A DNA stretch of 45,397 bases from Candidatus Woesearchaeota archaeon (GTDB taxonomy: Archaea; Nanobdellota; Nanobdellia; Woesearchaeales; WJIZ01), in contig JAAOYF010000014.1 of assembly GCA_018221205.1 (NCBI GenBank), positions 1 through 45,397 of the forward strand. Reading direction: 5' to 3'. The notes beneath the pieces are model-generated. The model made no database searches. It saw only the letters and a list, made by a program, of their open reading frames with translations, and was not told the origin of the DNA. Position 1 is the stretch's first letter, and the number at the start of each line of letters is the position of its first letter. Made by a program: the position numbers and the translations under genes. Shown piece by piece: positions 39,501 to 42,500 of this stretch.

Positions 39501-42500
39501 CTCAGGATCAAGGACTAATCTCAGCATGACTGATCTCGCTGCTGACAAATATAATTTCTCAGGCATATTGCCTGCAGGAACCCATTACTGGAGATCGCAC
39601 GCTAATGACTCTTCAGGATTATGGAATCAGACTAATGAATGGACCTTCACCATAGCAAAAGTGTCTACATCATGTTCATTGGATGTAAGCGCCTCTCCAG
39701 TAAGCTATAGCGTACAGACCCAGGCAAATTGTTCCTGTACAAATCTTGATCTCTCAGCGTCATTATTCAGGAATGGATCTGATGTCACATCGCAGAATGG
39801 CACTTTTACGACATTGGCAGCAGGAAATTGGTATTACACCTGTAACGTAACGTCCACCCAGAACTATACGACAGACTCAATCTCAAGATGGATAAATGTG
39901 ACACAGGCAGCAGGAACACTCAACCTCTTCATAAACAGCAGCACAGCAGACTATAGGTATAATGTAAGCTTCGACACCAATATCACCTGCCTACTAGCAA
40001 CACCTTCAACAGGAAACCTTACTATCTATGAAGACGGTGTCCAGATACAGTCAGCAATCGCCGACAGAGCAAACCTGACAAGGACATATACAGCACCAGC
40101 CCAGCACAACATTACTTGTATACTCGAGGATCATCTGAATTATACTGCGTCAGACTTCAGCTGGCTCAACGCCACAGACGAAGACAGCCTCTCCCTCTCC
40201 CAGAACTATCCACCACAGAACTACTACAATGACTCATCAGATCCTTATCAGATAACATTCGACTGTTCTGCCACCGATAACTATAATCTGCAGAATATCA
40301 CTCTTTATATGACGGGTCCATTGAATCAAAGCTTCGCTCCAAACCAATCTGCCTCCCTCACAGGCACATCCGATAGCGCAACATGGCCAGTGACATTAGG
40401 AAACGGCAATTATACGTGGAACTGCCTGGTCTATGATGAATATAATAATACATTATGGGGTGTGAACCGGACTGTTCTCATAAATTACACCATTGACATC
40501 AACATCTCCGATCTGGCAGGAAACAGGCTCGACTATACGCTCGAGAATCTTGGCCAGACAGACGGCCTTTACGATTTAAGGATAACATTCACATCAGAAG
40601 ATCCCGATGCAATGCTTATCAGAGGCTATAATGACACTGCAGAGGGTTACATACTCTTTGAATCTCCAACAAACGAGACATGGGGACAGGATAGTTATGC
40701 AATTTCAATAGAAGGAGCAGTCTTGAACAACTTGACCCTTACTTTAGTTGCGAATGGTTCCTATGTCTATAAGTGTGACAACTGGAATATGAGCAATCTG
40801 ACCTGTAAGGATGAGAATGTCTGGGACACGATTGCCCTGCCGACACTGAATCAAAAATATAACATAACCATAAATTCAACGGATCCAGGTTTCGTAGAGC
40901 TCAATATACCAGAATCTGATGTCTTAGATGACAGCATAGCAGGAGAATCTTCTCCATCAACAGAATGGGGAGGAGCATCAGTGACTGCTATCCAGAATTA
41001 CACAAATAACGCAGCCCATTCCATGTATAAATTCAATATCTCAAGTATACCCAGCGATGCAAATATCCAGAGCGCCACACTTTATCTTACCTGTAATCAG
41101 GAGAACCTCGAGTCAGGAGATAGCATCAGCTTCGGCGCCCATAGGGTCTATGGCAACTTCGGCTGGATTGAGGGAACAGGTTCTGGAATCGGTGGCGCAG
41201 CCTGCACAGGAGAAGAGTTCTGTTGGAACAATAAACCTACCCAAGGAACAGAATACAACGCAACAGCAGAAGATTCAGATACCTTCGGCAATGGATGCCC
41301 AGGAACACAAGTAGCATTGAACGTTTTCCATATGGTAAAGGCAGCCTACCTCAATAGCGAGGATAACATCTCAATCTATATCGTGCCGAACGGAACGACA
41401 GCTGGTACCGTAACAAATGATTGGATAAGGATCGCTTCTAAGGAAAACAACAATCCTGCAAGAAGACCAGTCCTTAATATTACTTATACGACTGTGCCTA
41501 AAGTCATCAATCTCACACCCAAAGCAGGAACGGTCTTCGATACGAATGTAGGAGTCAATATCTCAGCTAATGTGACAGACAACCCAGCTGCCGCGAACAT
41601 CTCATGGGTACTGGTCAACATCACCTTGCCAGATGCATCATTAGAGCAGATAAGGCTCAATAATACACAAGGAGATGACATCTACTATGGCAATTATTCG
41701 AACACTTCATTGATAGGGACCTATACAGTGAGATTCATAGCCAACAACACTGATGATGTAGAGAATGCGTCAGAGACAACATGGTTCTACATCCGGGATA
41801 GCATATCGCCGGTAGTGAGCCTCCAAAGCCCCATACCTAATTATTATAATGATACTAGCGATCCATCCGATGTCTTCTTTAACTGTTCGGTGACTGACAA
41901 TTATAACTTGCAGAATCTCACATTATACTTGACCGATTCATTGAATCAGAGCTTTGTTCCAAACAGCTCTGCCAGCATTAATGGCACATTTAATTATTCT
42001 ACCTGGACAGTCTCGCTAGGAAACGGAAACTACACCTGGAACTGCCTGGCATTTGACGAATTCAACAACACCGACTGGGGCATAAACCGGACAATATTGA
42101 TCAATTATTCTGACAAGCCGCCATACTGGAGCAATAATCAGAATTACACAGTAAGTACCTATTCCTCAACTGAAAGAAGCAGTTTCAATATCACCTGGGA
42201 AGATGACTATGGGGTAAGCTCAGTCTGGTTCGAATCCAACTACACAGGGACGGCAGAGAATTACAGTATGAATGCATTAGGCAGCAGCAAGTATAATTAT
42301 TCAGCAGTGTTCCCAGCCGGAACATTCTATTGGAGATCCTATGCAAATGACACATTGAATCAATGGAATCAGACAAGCCAATGGTTGTTTACAGTAGCGA
42401 GAGCTGCAAGCAGTGTAAATCTCTCACTCAATTACACAGATGCAGATATAACAATAGAAGCAGGCTCCACCATAAACATCTCAGCAGATCTTTTAATTCC